From NCBI GenBank assembly GCA_934623545.1, contig CAKTVN010000009.1:1-17101 (forward strand): 17,101 nucleotides of DNA, written 5' to 3'. Made by a program: the position numbers and the translations under genes. Shown one piece after another: positions 1-6,453 of this stretch (position 1 is the stretch's first letter; every line of letters starts with the position of its first letter). A model generated the notes under the pieces. It was not told where the DNA came from. It did not search any database and saw only the letters and a list, made by a program, of their open reading frames with translations. Origin of the DNA: an uncultured Oscillospiraceae bacterium (GTDB lineage: Bacteria; Bacillota; Clostridia; Oscillospirales; Oscillospiraceae).

Positions 1-1
1 C

Positions 2-85
2 CGATGATAAAGCACCCCCAAATGCAAAGTGCGGATGCCGCAAAGCACCCGCACACAATGACATACTCATACCGAGAACGATCAT
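2..85 (-). CDS. Possible N-terminus of a gene running off the left edge
   Basis: An open frame starts at ATG 85-83 on the minus strand and stays open for 28 codons to the window edge. A purine-rich AGAGG stands 6-7 bases before the ATG, and a consensus promoter (157-185) lies upstream in the same direction. The visible residues begin MIVLGMSMSLCAGALRHP and are fairly hydrophobic, as in a first membrane segment. Codon use (TTA, TCA, TTG, TGT) is less GC-biased than in the neighbouring genes, so this may be a transferred gene or simply untranslated leader. No family is recognised from so short a piece. Confidence 0.3.
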   Translation of the reverse strand, partial: MIVLGMSMSLCAGALRHPHFAFGGALSS

Positions 86-156
86 TATGGACCTCTTCGC
101 CAGCGCTGGAGGTGAGGTGCGGTGCTGCCGCTCCTGCTTTGTTTTCTCTTCAAGAG

Positions 157-185
157 ATTCTAGCACGCAAGTGTTCTGTTGTCAA
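157..185 (-). promoter_or_regulatory. Sigma-A type promoter pointing left
   Basis: On the minus strand a perfect -35 TTGACA (185-180) is followed after exactly 17 bases by TAGAAT (162-157), which matches the -10 consensus at 5 of 6 positions. The -35 overlaps the stop codon of the DUF6512-type gene (184-182). The promoter therefore reads away from that gene and off the left edge, with a leader of roughly 65 bases before the ATG at 85. Confidence 0.7.
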
Positions 186-703
186 GCACAAAAATCCAAA
201 AAACTACGTATTTGCAAGGTGTTTGCAAGAAAGATCGGAAGCCCCGGCGGCGCGAGCGTAAAGAGGATGATCGCCGCGCCGTAAAGCCCCGTCAGGATCA
301 CCAGCACGCCGGAGGCAAACGCGAGCCGCCCCGAGGCGCTCACGCGGCACGCAAGCCAGAACCCGAACGTCAGGACGAGATAATACAGTGCAATGTCGAC
401 CGCCGTGCTCTCTACGCCGAAGCCCGCGCGCAGCGGATAATAAATTCCCAGCAGCACGAGCGGCATCAGAAGCTCCGCCAGCAGAAAGCCGCTCCACGCG
501 GCAGGCTTTTCCTCCTGCCCGCACGTCAGCACGAAGCCCGCCGCCAGAAACGGCCAGAACAGAAGCTTGAGATGCTCCCACACGCTTTCGTTTACCGGCG
601 CAAACAGCCCGACCAGCGGCGCGGGGCAGAGATCATACGCAAAATGCAGCGCCGTCCCAGCCAGCGCCGTCAGAATCAAGGTAAGCACACATCGCTTCTT
701 CAT
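182..703 (-). CDS. Small integral membrane protein, DUF6512-like
   Basis: A 173-residue protein with about five hydrophobic segments (roughly residues 5-20, 45-60, 70-90, 103-120 and 125-150). The early motif HFAYDLCPAPLVGLFAPVNE followed by SVWEHLKLLFWP is typical of the DUF6512 family of small Firmicutes membrane proteins; no biochemical role is known to me. ATG 703 is preferred to the GTG at 709 because GAGGGGG lies 8 bases before the ATG but only 2 bases before the GTG. That ribosome site sits in the 3' arm of a strong hairpin (710-742). The gene stands alone, separated from lysC by a repeat-filled gap. Its stop codon overlaps the -35 of the next leftward promoter, and no separate terminator was seen. 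The family assignment rests on remembered motifs. Confidence 0.8.
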   Translation of the reverse strand: MKKRCVLTLILTALAGTALHFAYDLCPAPLVGLFAPVNESVWEHLKLLFWPFLAAGFVLTCGQEEKPAAWSGFLLAELLMPLVLLGIYYPLRAGFGVESTAVDIALYYLVLTFGFWLACRVSASGRLAFASGVLVILTGLYGAAIILFTLAPPGLPIFLANTLQIRSFLDFCA

Positions 704-709
704 GAACAC

Positions 710-742
710 GACCCCCTCGTCATAACATATGACGAAGGGGTC
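710..742 (-). promoter_or_regulatory. Hairpin covering the ribosome site of the DUF6512-type gene
   Basis: Two 14-base arms (710-723 and 729-742) pair at 13 of 14 positions around a 5-base loop. In the minus-strand transcript the 3' arm contains GAGGGGG, the Shine-Dalgarno of the gene starting at 703. When folded, the site would be unavailable. A weak -10 (CATAAT on the minus strand, 750-745) lies just upstream without a good -35, so the transcript may begin within or at the hairpin. A terminator for plus-strand transcription is less likely because no T-run follows. Confidence 0.5.
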
Positions 743-820
743 CGATTATGCCGCTTTTGTTTGCTCAGACTGCGCACCAGCCCGCTACAGCGCCGCTCCA
801 GCAGAATATCCCGCAATATC

Positions 821-917
821 GGTACTCCCCTGTTGGGCACCGCGGCGTGAAATTTTTCGCCGGAACAAGGCGCGAGGGCACAGGCGTACAGAGTGTACGT
901 CAAGCTCCCGAAGCATA
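821..917. repeat. Palindromic repeat, copy A
   Basis: The first of three degenerate tandem copies between the DUF6512-type gene and lysC. The core reads AAATTTTTCGCCGG, then ACAAGGCGCGAGGGCACAGG, then a short palindrome CGTACA-GAG-TGTACG at 885-899. Its front part (821-840) matches the front part of copy B (918-937) at most positions. It lacks the GGCGGAAAAGATCC tail seen in copies B and C. Confidence 0.7.
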
Positions 918-1025
918 GGCACTCTTCTGTAGAACACCGCAGCGCGAGATTTTCCGTCGGGGCAAGGCGTATCGTGTATACGTCGAATTCGCTGCAACGC
1001 AGCTCCGGCGGAAAAGATCCGCTGC
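918..1025. repeat. Palindromic repeat, copy B
   Basis: The second copy has GCGAGATTTTCCGTCGG at the front, GGCAAGGCG, a central palindrome CGTAT-CGTGT-ATACG at 968-982, and the tail TCCGGCGGAAAAGATCC at 1004-1020. The whole block 1004-1025 is identical to 1106-1127 in copy C. The front and tail are imperfect inverted repeats of each other, so the unit can fold on itself. Bases in the central stem differ from copies A and C on both arms, keeping the pairing. Confidence 0.75.
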
Positions 1026-1127
1026 CCGCAGCGAGAGATTTTTTGCCGGGGCAAGGCGCGAGGGCGCAGGCGTACACGCTGTACGTCAAGCCCGAGCAAC
1101 GCCGTTCCGGCGGAAAAGATCCGCTGC
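1026..1127. repeat. Palindromic repeat, copy C
   Basis: The third and best-formed copy has GAGATTTTTTGCCGGGGC, AAGGCGCGAGGGCGCAGG, the central palindrome CGTACA-CGC-TGTACG at 1071-1085, GTCAAGCCCGAGCAACGCC, and the tail shared with copy B (1106-1127). It ends two bases before the lysC stop codon at 1130-1132, so as lysC mRNA it would form the immediate 3' structure. No T-run follows on the minus strand, so it is not a standard intrinsic terminator. Confidence 0.75.
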
Positions 1128-1129
1128 GG

Positions 1130-2338
1130 TTATTGGAAGAACTGGTTGTGGATGACTCTCACCGCCCTGTCCGAGTCCTCTTTGTCGATCAGGACGGACA
1201 CCTTGATCTCGCTGGTGGAGATCATGTGGATGTTGATATGCGCCTGATAGAGGGCTTCGAACATTTTGGCGGCGACGCCCGCGTTTTCGAGCATACCGGC
1301 GCCGACGATGGAGACCTTGGAGACGCCGGTGTTGATGTCCATGTGGTCGAATTTCAGGGTCTCCTTGTTGTCGTCGAGGAGCTTGGCACAGGGCATGGCA
1401 TCCTTCTCGGCGACGGTAAAGATGATGTCCTTGCGCTCATCATGACCGAGGGACTGGATGATCATATCGACGTTGATCTTGCCCTTGGCAAGGAGATTGA
1501 AGAGCTTATAGGCGACGCCGGGGACATCTTCAAGACCGACCAGCGCGAAGCGGGCGATCTTTTTATCCTGCGCGACGCCGGTAATATATGTTTTTTCCAC
1601 TTTCTTGACTACCTCCTTCACGATGGTACCGGGATTGCCGGTAAAGCTGGAGAGGACCTCCAGACGGACGCCATAGCTCTTGGCGAGCTCGACGGAGCGG
1701 TTATGGAGCACCTGTGCGCCCATGGATGCAAGCTCGAGCATCTCGTCATAGGTGATCTCGTCGAGCTTGTGCGCCTCGGGGACGATGCGCGGGTCGCTGG
1801 TATAGACGCCGTCGACATCGGTATAGATCTGGCAGAGGTCTGCCTGAAGGGCGACCGCAAGGGCGACCGCAGTCGTATCCGAGCCGCCGCGCCCGAGCGT
1901 CGTCACATCGCCGCTGCGGTTGACGCCCTGAAAGCCCGCGACCAGAACAATGCGCTTTTTATCCAGCTCCTCCTTGACGCGCTCGCAGTCCACCTTGGTG
2001 ATGCGGGCGGAGGAGTGGTTGGAGTCGGTGCCCATGCCGATCTGCCAGCCGCAGAGCGACACGACCGGGAAGCCCAGCTTCTCGATCGCCATTGCCATGA
2101 GGGCGATGGACATCTGCTCGCCGCAGCTGAGGAGCATATCCATCTCGCGGCGGGAGGCTTCAGGGTTGATCTCCTGCGCCTTCGCGATGAGATCATCCGT
2201 CGTATCGCCCTGCGCGGAGAGCACAACGCAGACGGAATTGCCCTGCTGATAGGTTTTTGTAATGATCTCGGCGACATGGAAGATGCGCTGCGCGTCGGCA
2301 ACGGAGCTTCCGCCGAATTTCTGTACAATGAGTGCCAT
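1130..2338 (-). CDS. lysC: Aspartate kinase (aspartokinase)
   Basis: A 402-residue cytoplasmic enzyme that phosphorylates L-aspartate with ATP, the first step to lysine, threonine, methionine and isoleucine. The kinase domain carries KFGGSS (7-12), GFQGV (135-139) and TLGRGGSDTT (147-156). The C-terminal third holds two ACT domains (about 260-330 and 340-400) with a DVPGVAYKLF-type motif, as in lysine- or threonine-inhibited monofunctional aspartokinases. Length is normal for the family. GGAGGG precedes ATG 2338 at good spacing. The gene is last in the regulator-adh-hom-lysC operon, 15 bases after hom. An internal ribosome site with an in-frame GTG at residue 247 matches where the separate beta subunit starts in some lysC genes. 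The inhibitor amino acid cannot be read from the sequence. Confidence 0.96.
   Translation of the reverse strand: MALIVQKFGGSSVADAQRIFHVAEIITKTYQQGNSVCVVLSAQGDTTDDLIAKAQEINPEASRREMDMLLSCGEQMSIALMAMAIEKLGFPVVSLCGWQIGMGTDSNHSSARITKVDCERVKEELDKKRIVLVAGFQGVNRSGDVTTLGRGGSDTTAVALAVALQADLCQIYTDVDGVYTSDPRIVPEAHKLDEITYDEMLELASMGAQVLHNRSVELAKSYGVRLEVLSSFTGNPGTIVKEVVKKVEKTYITGVAQDKKIARFALVGLEDVPGVAYKLFNLLAKGKINVDMIIQSLGHDERKDIIFTVAEKDAMPCAKLLDDNKETLKFDHMDINTGVSKVSIVGAGMLENAGVAAKMFEALYQAHINIHMISTSEIKVSVLIDKEDSDRAVRVIHNQFFQ
1598..1618 (-). promoter_or_regulatory. Internal ribosome site and GTG in lysC
   Basis: A full AAGGAGG (1618-1612) is followed after 11 bases by an in-frame GTG (1600-1598), codon 247 of lysC, at the junction of the kinase and ACT domains. 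Initiation here would give a 156-residue protein containing only the two ACT domains. Bacillus subtilis aspartokinase II and Corynebacterium LysC are known to make such a beta subunit from an internal start at about this residue. The spacing is a little long and the codons also encode ordinary residues (KEVVKKVEK), so use is inferred. Confidence 0.5.
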
Positions 2339-2353
2339 AGTATCCCTCCGGAA

Positions 2354-3547
2354 TCATTCATCTTTGACCGGCATGACCGCGTCAAGGCGCAAGCCGCTGT
2401 CAAACAGCACACAGCGGGGCAGCTTCTCCGTGATGCCGCCGCGGAAGCCCTGCTGATCGGGCAGCCAGCGCACCGCGCCGAGCGCCGCCTCGACGGCTTC
2501 GCGCCGCTCCTGCGTCCGCACGAACCAGCGCGCCTCGAACCGCTCCGGGTCTGCGAGCGCAGCCGCCTCCCCGCTCCAGCCGCACGGCTGCGGTCTTGCC
2601 GGATTTTTCACAATGTCGATCACGTCGCCCAGCACGGCGCTTGCCGTCGGATAGCGCCCGGCGCCAGGTCCCGCAAACTGGACGCTCCCGACCTCGCTGC
2701 CCCGGACCTCGACCATGTTGTTTACGCCGCCTGCGTGCGCCAGAAGCTGCGTCTCCGGGACAAAATGCGGCGCGACAAATACGAACAGCTCCGCGCCGCG
2801 CTGCACTGCCCGCCCGAGCAGGCGGAGCTTCATGCCGCCTGCGGCGGCAAAGGCTGCGTCCGCAGCCTTGATCTTCGAAATTCCCTCCATGTGCACGCGC
2901 GCCGGGTCCACGTTCTTTCCGAACGCGAGGTCGGCAAGAATGCAGGCTTTCCGCCCGGCATCGATGCCCTCGACGTCCGCGGTCGGGTCCGCCTCGGCGT
3001 AACCGAGCCGCTGCGCGTCCGAAAGCGCCGCGTCATAGCTCTGCCCATTTTCCAGCATCTGCGTCAGGATATAATTGGTCGTCCCGTTGAGAATGCCGCT
3101 GACCTCCGTCAGCACATTCGCCCCAAGGCAGCGCGTCAGCGGATGCAGCGCCGGAATGCCGCCCGCGACCGACGCCTCAAACAGGAAATTGACGCCGTGT
3201 GCCCGCGCCAGCTCCAGAAGCTCCGCGCCGTGCTCGGCGACCAGCTGCTTGTTCGCCGTCACGACGCTCTTCCCGGCTTTCAGCGCGCGCGTGCAGTACT
3301 CCAACGCCGCCCCGCAGCCGCCGATGGTCTCTACGAGGATCGTGACCTCAGGGTCGGACTCGATCTGCGCAAAATCCTTCGTCATAAGCCCTTCAAAGGG
3401 ATCGCCCGGGCGCTCTCTCCGGACCAGAATGTATTTGAGCGCGATGGGCTCCCCGGCGCTTTCGGCAATTTTCTCAGCGTTGCGGGTCAAAATTTCCGCC
3501 ACACCGCCGCCGACCGTGCCATAGCCCGCGACCGCAATGTTCTGCAT
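2354..3547 (-). CDS. hom: Homoserine dehydrogenase
   Basis: A 397-residue enzyme reducing aspartate semialdehyde to homoserine with NAD(P)H, the branch toward threonine and methionine. It shows the nucleotide-binding GYGTVGGGV (8-16), VTANKQLVA (96-104), FEASVAGGIPALHPL (123-137), GILNGTTNYIL (151-161) and LGYAEADPTADVEGIDAGRK. E185, D196 and K200 have the same spacing as the catalytic E208/D219/K223 of the yeast enzyme. Bacillus-type Hom is around 430 residues with a C-terminal ACT domain; here the last 80 or so residues are shorter and show no clear ACT motif, so feedback inhibition may be weak or altered. AAGGAGG precedes the ATG. It lies between the alcohol dehydrogenase and lysC in one operon; thrB and thrC are not in the window. 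Confidence 0.96.
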   Translation of the reverse strand: MQNIAVAGYGTVGGGVAEILTRNAEKIAESAGEPIALKYILVRRERPGDPFEGLMTKDFAQIESDPEVTILVETIGGCGAALEYCTRALKAGKSVVTANKQLVAEHGAELLELARAHGVNFLFEASVAGGIPALHPLTRCLGANVLTEVSGILNGTTNYILTQMLENGQSYDAALSDAQRLGYAEADPTADVEGIDAGRKACILADLAFGKNVDPARVHMEGISKIKAADAAFAAAGGMKLRLLGRAVQRGAELFVFVAPHFVPETQLLAHAGGVNNMVEVRGSEVGSVQFAGPGAGRYPTASAVLGDVIDIVKNPARPQPCGWSGEAAALADPERFEARWFVRTQERREAVEAALGAVRWLPDQQGFRGGITEKLPRCVLFDSGLRLDAVMPVKDE

Positions 3548-3564
3548 AGCTCCTCCTTACGTGC

Positions 3565-4749
3565 TCAGTGATTTGCCAGCCGGTAAATTTCCAGCATATC
3601 CGCATACCCCAGCACGCGGAAATTGCCGATGGTGCGGCTTTTGCGGAAGCTGCACCGGTCCGCAAGCTCCGCAAGTCCCGCCTCGCTCTGTACGCCGACG
3701 CCCGGAAGCTCACCGAGCGAGACCGGCATATGGATGGCGCGGAAAAAATTCTCCGTCGCCTCGATGCCGAGCGTGGCGGCTTCGTCGTCATCCTCGTCGT
3801 CTACGCCCCAGACGTTCCGCGCATAGCGCGCAAAGCGCGCCGGCTTCACGCCGCAGACATACCGCGCCCAGCTGCCCCACATGGCGGAAAGGCTCTCGCC
3901 GTGGATGGCATCGAATTTTTCGCTCAGCGCGTGTCCGAGCTGATGCGTCGTAAACTCCTTGATGCCGCCGAGCCCGGTCAGACCGTTGTGCGACACGCTG
4001 CCGCACCACATGATCTCGCTCATCGCGTGCAGGTCCTGTGCGTCGCGCACGACCTGCGGACCGTTGCGGATGACCACCCGCAAAAGTGCCTCGGCAAGCT
4101 CGTCCGTCAGCTCATTGTCGTCCGCCAGCGTAAAATAGCGGTCGAGCGTGTGCATCATGATATCCGTCACGCCGCACGACAGCTGCCGCTGCGGCAGTGT
4201 GCGCGCAAGCTCCGGGTCCAAAATTGCGAACGCCGGGCGGTTGAGATCGGTATTGAGTCCGCGCTTTTCGCTCTCCGCCTCGTTCGTCAGGACCGCCGAG
4301 TCGCTCGTCTCGCTGCCCGCCGCCGGGATGGTCAGGATCACGCCGACCGGCGTCGAGCGCTCCAGCGCCGCGCGGCGCTTCCAGAATTCCCAGATATCCA
4401 CATCCGGGTTCGCCGTCCCGTGTGCGATCGCCTTGGCGGTGTCGATCACGCTGCCGCCGCCGACCGCTAAGATCAGGTCCGCGCCGAACTCCAGCGCCCT
4501 GCGAACGCCCTCGCGCGCCAGCTCCACACGGGGATTCGGCTGCACGCCGCCGATGGAGGCATACGGAATGAGCGCCGCGTCCAGCGCGCCGAACACCCGC
4601 TCCAAAAGCCCGCTGCGCCGGGCGCTTCCGCCGCCGTAGACCACGAGCACGCGGCTTCCGCCGTGCTTTTTGACGAGCTCCGCCACGCGCGCGACCTCGC
4701 CCGCGCCAAACACGACATCTGTTTTAATGTAATACTGAAAACTTCTCAT
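3565..4749 (-). CDS. Iron-containing alcohol dehydrogenase (butanol dehydrogenase/YqhD-like)
   Basis: A 394-residue group III alcohol dehydrogenase interconverting aldehydes and alcohols with NAD(P)H. The nucleotide motif GGGSVIDTAKA is at 97-107. The metal ligands are D196 and H200 in the segment GVTDIMMHTLDRY, H269 in TTHQLGH and H283 in AIHGES. Each is offset by exactly two from D194, H198, H267 and H281 of E. coli YqhD, which supports an active enzyme of this subfamily. The start is ATG 4749 with AAGGAG at 5 bases; the frame extends upstream to 4833, but that part has no ribosome site and overlaps the regulator gene. It sits 17 bases before hom and 16 bases after the regulator. Its physiological substrate is unknown; its place inside an aspartate-family operon is unusual. 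Confidence 0.93.
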   Translation of the reverse strand: MRSFQYYIKTDVVFGAGEVARVAELVKKHGGSRVLVVYGGGSARRSGLLERVFGALDAALIPYASIGGVQPNPRVELAREGVRRALEFGADLILAVGGGSVIDTAKAIAHGTANPDVDIWEFWKRRAALERSTPVGVILTIPAAGSETSDSAVLTNEAESEKRGLNTDLNRPAFAILDPELARTLPQRQLSCGVTDIMMHTLDRYFTLADDNELTDELAEALLRVVIRNGPQVVRDAQDLHAMSEIMWCGSVSHNGLTGLGGIKEFTTHQLGHALSEKFDAIHGESLSAMWGSWARYVCGVKPARFARYARNVWGVDDEDDDEAATLGIEATENFFRAIHMPVSLGELPGVGVQSEAGLAELADRCSFRKSRTIGNFRVLGYADMLEIYRLANH

Positions 4750-4765
4750 AAAACGCTCCTTACAT

Positions 4766-5206
4766 TTACCCCGCGACCATTTCCGCCTTGACGACGCCCT
4801 GCGTCTCGCTGATGAGATGCCCCAGCTCCTCAAGCGAGCAGCTCAGATTGCCCGTCTCGGCGGAGATCGTCACCATCGCGCGCCCGCCGGAGGGAATGCT
4901 CTGGTTGATCGTGAGTATATTTGCCCCATTATTGGCAAAAATGGATAGTATCGACGACAGAACGCCCGCCTTGTCCTTGAGCATCATCTGGAAGGTGATG
5001 ATCCTGCCCGCCATCAGATTCTGAAACGGCGAGATGGTGTCGCGGTACTTATAAAACGCGCTGCGGCTGATGCCGACCGCCCGCGTCGCAACGTTGACCT
5101 TGTCCGTCTCGCCCGTTTCGAGCAGACGCTTCGCCTCGGCGACCTTGCGGAAGATATCCGGCAGCGCCGCTGCCTCCACAATATAATACTTCGGTGTTTT
5201 TTCCAT
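4766..5206 (-). CDS. HTH-ACT domain regulator (ThrR/PheB, UPF0735 type)
   Basis: A 146-residue protein with an N-terminal helix-turn-helix (about 36-57, VATRAVGISRSAFYKYRDTI) and a C-terminal ACT domain (about 70-145, with LKDKAGVLSSILSIFANNGA). ACT domains bind amino acids, so this should be a cytoplasmic regulator that senses a pathway product. Proteins of this type were once annotated as chorismate mutase-like PheB. A B. subtilis regulator named ThrR, reported to repress hom-thrCB and an aspartokinase gene by competing with RNA polymerase, is to my recollection of this kind. Here it is first in the operon with hom and lysC, and an inverted repeat covers the -10 upstream of it. ATG 5206 is chosen because AGGGGAG stands 7 bases ahead; the open frame continues to 5722 across the promoter. 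Confidence 0.88.
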   Translation of the reverse strand: MEKTPKYYIVEAAALPDIFRKVAEAKRLLETGETDKVNVATRAVGISRSAFYKYRDTISPFQNLMAGRIITFQMMLKDKAGVLSSILSIFANNGANILTINQSIPSGGRAMVTISAETGNLSCSLEELGHLISETQGVVKAEMVAG

Positions 5207-5252
5207 CTGGAAGCTCCCCTTTCGTCCTTGAAGAAAAAGCATATGTCCTTGT

Positions 5253-5290
5253 ATGGTGGCTACTATACACCATCTGTCTGCAAATTGCAA
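5253..5290 (-). promoter_or_regulatory. Promoter with operator-like inverted repeat for the aspartate operon
   Basis: On the minus strand TTGCAA (5290-5285) and TATAGT (5267-5262) are 17 bases apart, a good sigma-A promoter (4 of 6 and 5 of 6). The -10 lies inside a perfect inverted repeat: ATGGTG at 5253-5258 and CACCAT at 5268-5273, spaced by 9 bases (centre to centre 15). A dimeric regulator bound there would block polymerase. The HTH-ACT protein encoded directly downstream is the obvious candidate. The divergent plus-strand gene begins 52 bases beyond the repeat and could share it. Confidence 0.6.
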
Positions 5291-5324
5291 GCCGGTCTTA
5301 CACTCTTTTTCAGGAGGTGACGCT

Positions 5325-6386
5325 TTGAACCGCAAAAAAATATGGCGCACCGCCGCGCTGCTCGCCGCGGGCGCGCTGGGGCTGTGGCTGTTCGCGGCGG
5401 TGCTGCTGCCGGTGCTGCTGCCGTTTTTCATCGGGCTCGCCGTCGCGGGGCTGGTCGAAAAGCCCGTCCGGGCGCTTCTACGCAGGACGCATTTTCCGCG
5501 CGGATTTGCGTCCTTTTTGTGCGTGCTGTGCGTGTTTGCCGCGCTCGGGAGCGGGCTATTCTTCCTGTGCCGGACGCTGCTCGGTGAGCTGACAGGCTTT
5601 CTGCGCCGCCTGCCGGAGCTGGCGCAGGCGCTCTCGGGTCCGCTTCTGCGGCTCGAGGAACGGCTTCTGGCGCTTGCCGGGAAGCTGCCGGACGGCATCG
5701 GGACCGGGCTTCGCTCCGGCATCCGGAGTCTTTTTGAAAGCGGCTCGCTGCTCGGGACGAAGGTCTATGAATGGCTGTTTGAGTTCGCCTCCGGCTTTCT
5801 CGGGCGCGCGCCCGGCATCGTGCTGTTCATCATCACGTCCATTCTCGCGAGCTTCATGATCTCCGGCGAGCTGCCCGCGCTCCGGGACTATGCGCAGAAA
5901 AAGTTGCCGGAGGCATGGCGTGAAAGACTCACCCGCATTCTGGAGCATCTGCGTGTCTCGCTCGGCGGCTGGCTGCGGGCGCAGCTCAAGCTGACCGGCA
6001 TTCTGTTCGTGATCGTGACGGCAGGACTGATGCTGCTGGGCGTCGACTATCCGCTGCTGTTCGGCATCGTGATCGCGCTGGTGGACGCGCTGCCGGTCTT
6101 CGGCACCGGGACAATTTTGATCCCGTGGAGCCTGCTCTGCTTTGCGCAGGGCGCGCTTCGGCAGGGCATCGGCTTTCTCATCCTCTACGCCGTCGCCGCG
6201 CTCTCGCGGCAGGCGCTGGAGCCGCGTCTGGTCGGCAAGCAGGTCGGACTCGATCCGCTGCTGACGCTCATGGCGCTGTACATCGGCTTCCGGACCGTCG
6301 GCATCGCGGGCATGATTCTCTTTCCCATCGGCGTCATCTTCCTCAAGCAGCTCTGGGACCACGCCGACCTTCAGGGAAATCTCTGA
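5325..6386 (+). CDS. ytvI: AI-2E family membrane protein, YtvI-like
   Basis: A 353-residue polytopic membrane protein. An N-terminal pair of hydrophobic helices (LLAAGALGLWLFAAVLLPVL and following) is followed by a further helix near FASFLCVLCVFAALGSGLFF, a long amphipathic region with leucine-rich helices, and a C-terminal bundle containing DALPVFGTGTILIPWSL and LVGKQVGLDPLLTL. These are hallmarks of the AI-2E/PerM superfamily, and the DALPVFGTGT block fits the sporulation membrane protein YtvI. Substrate and role are uncertain. The start is TTG 5325: AGGAGG lies exactly 7 bases upstream, whereas the ATG at 5253 has no ribosome site and falls in the opposing promoter. It is divergent from the aspartate operon, and no clear plus-strand promoter was found. 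Confidence 0.85.
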   Translation: MNRKKIWRTAALLAAGALGLWLFAAVLLPVLLPFFIGLAVAGLVEKPVRALLRRTHFPRGFASFLCVLCVFAALGSGLFFLCRTLLGELTGFLRRLPELAQALSGPLLRLEERLLALAGKLPDGIGTGLRSGIRSLFESGSLLGTKVYEWLFEFASGFLGRAPGIVLFIITSILASFMISGELPALRDYAQKKLPEAWRERLTRILEHLRVSLGGWLRAQLKLTGILFVIVTAGLMLLGVDYPLLFGIVIALVDALPVFGTGTILIPWSLLCFAQGALRQGIGFLILYAVAALSRQALEPRLVGKQVGLDPLLTLMALYIGFRTVGIAGMILFPIGVIFLKQLWDHADLQGNL

Positions 6387-6415
6387 TTGCGCTTCCCGCC
6401 TCCGCGCGCTATATT
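6387..6415 (+). promoter_or_regulatory. Possible promoter before the pseudouridine synthase gene
   Basis: TTGCGC (6387-6392) and TATATT (6410-6415) are 17 bases apart in the 67-base gap. The -10 continues into a run of alternating TAT repeats to about 6431, so several -10 positions are possible. The -35 is weak (3 of 6). GGAGGAAG stands before ATG 6454. Confidence 0.4.
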
Positions 6416-6453
6416 ATATTATATATAGTATCGATTGAGGGGGAGGAAGTGCC

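Noticed and set aside
145..157. Small inverted repeat TCTCTT/AAGAGA as terminator of the DUF6512-type gene
   Set aside because: The stem is only 6 bp, has almost no loop, and overlaps the start of a leftward transcript.
700..1089. Minus-strand frame with repeated YACALAPC segments
   Set aside because: The apparent peptide repeat is a translation of the intergenic palindromic repeats; it has no ribosome site and overlaps the DUF6512-type leader.
821..1127. CRISPR-like array from the three repeats
   Set aside because: Copies are about 100 bases, degenerate and contiguous, without uniform short repeats and unique spacers, and no cas genes are nearby.
893..3571. An 892-codon open frame on the plus strand
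   Set aside because: It lies antisense to the clearly real lysC and hom and exists because GC-rich codon bias removes stops on the opposite strand. No domain pattern or ribosome site was seen.
5253..5324. ATG 5253 as the start of the YtvI-like protein
   Set aside because: It lies inside the inverted repeat of the opposing promoter and has no ribosome site, while TTG 5325 has AGGAGG at ideal spacing.
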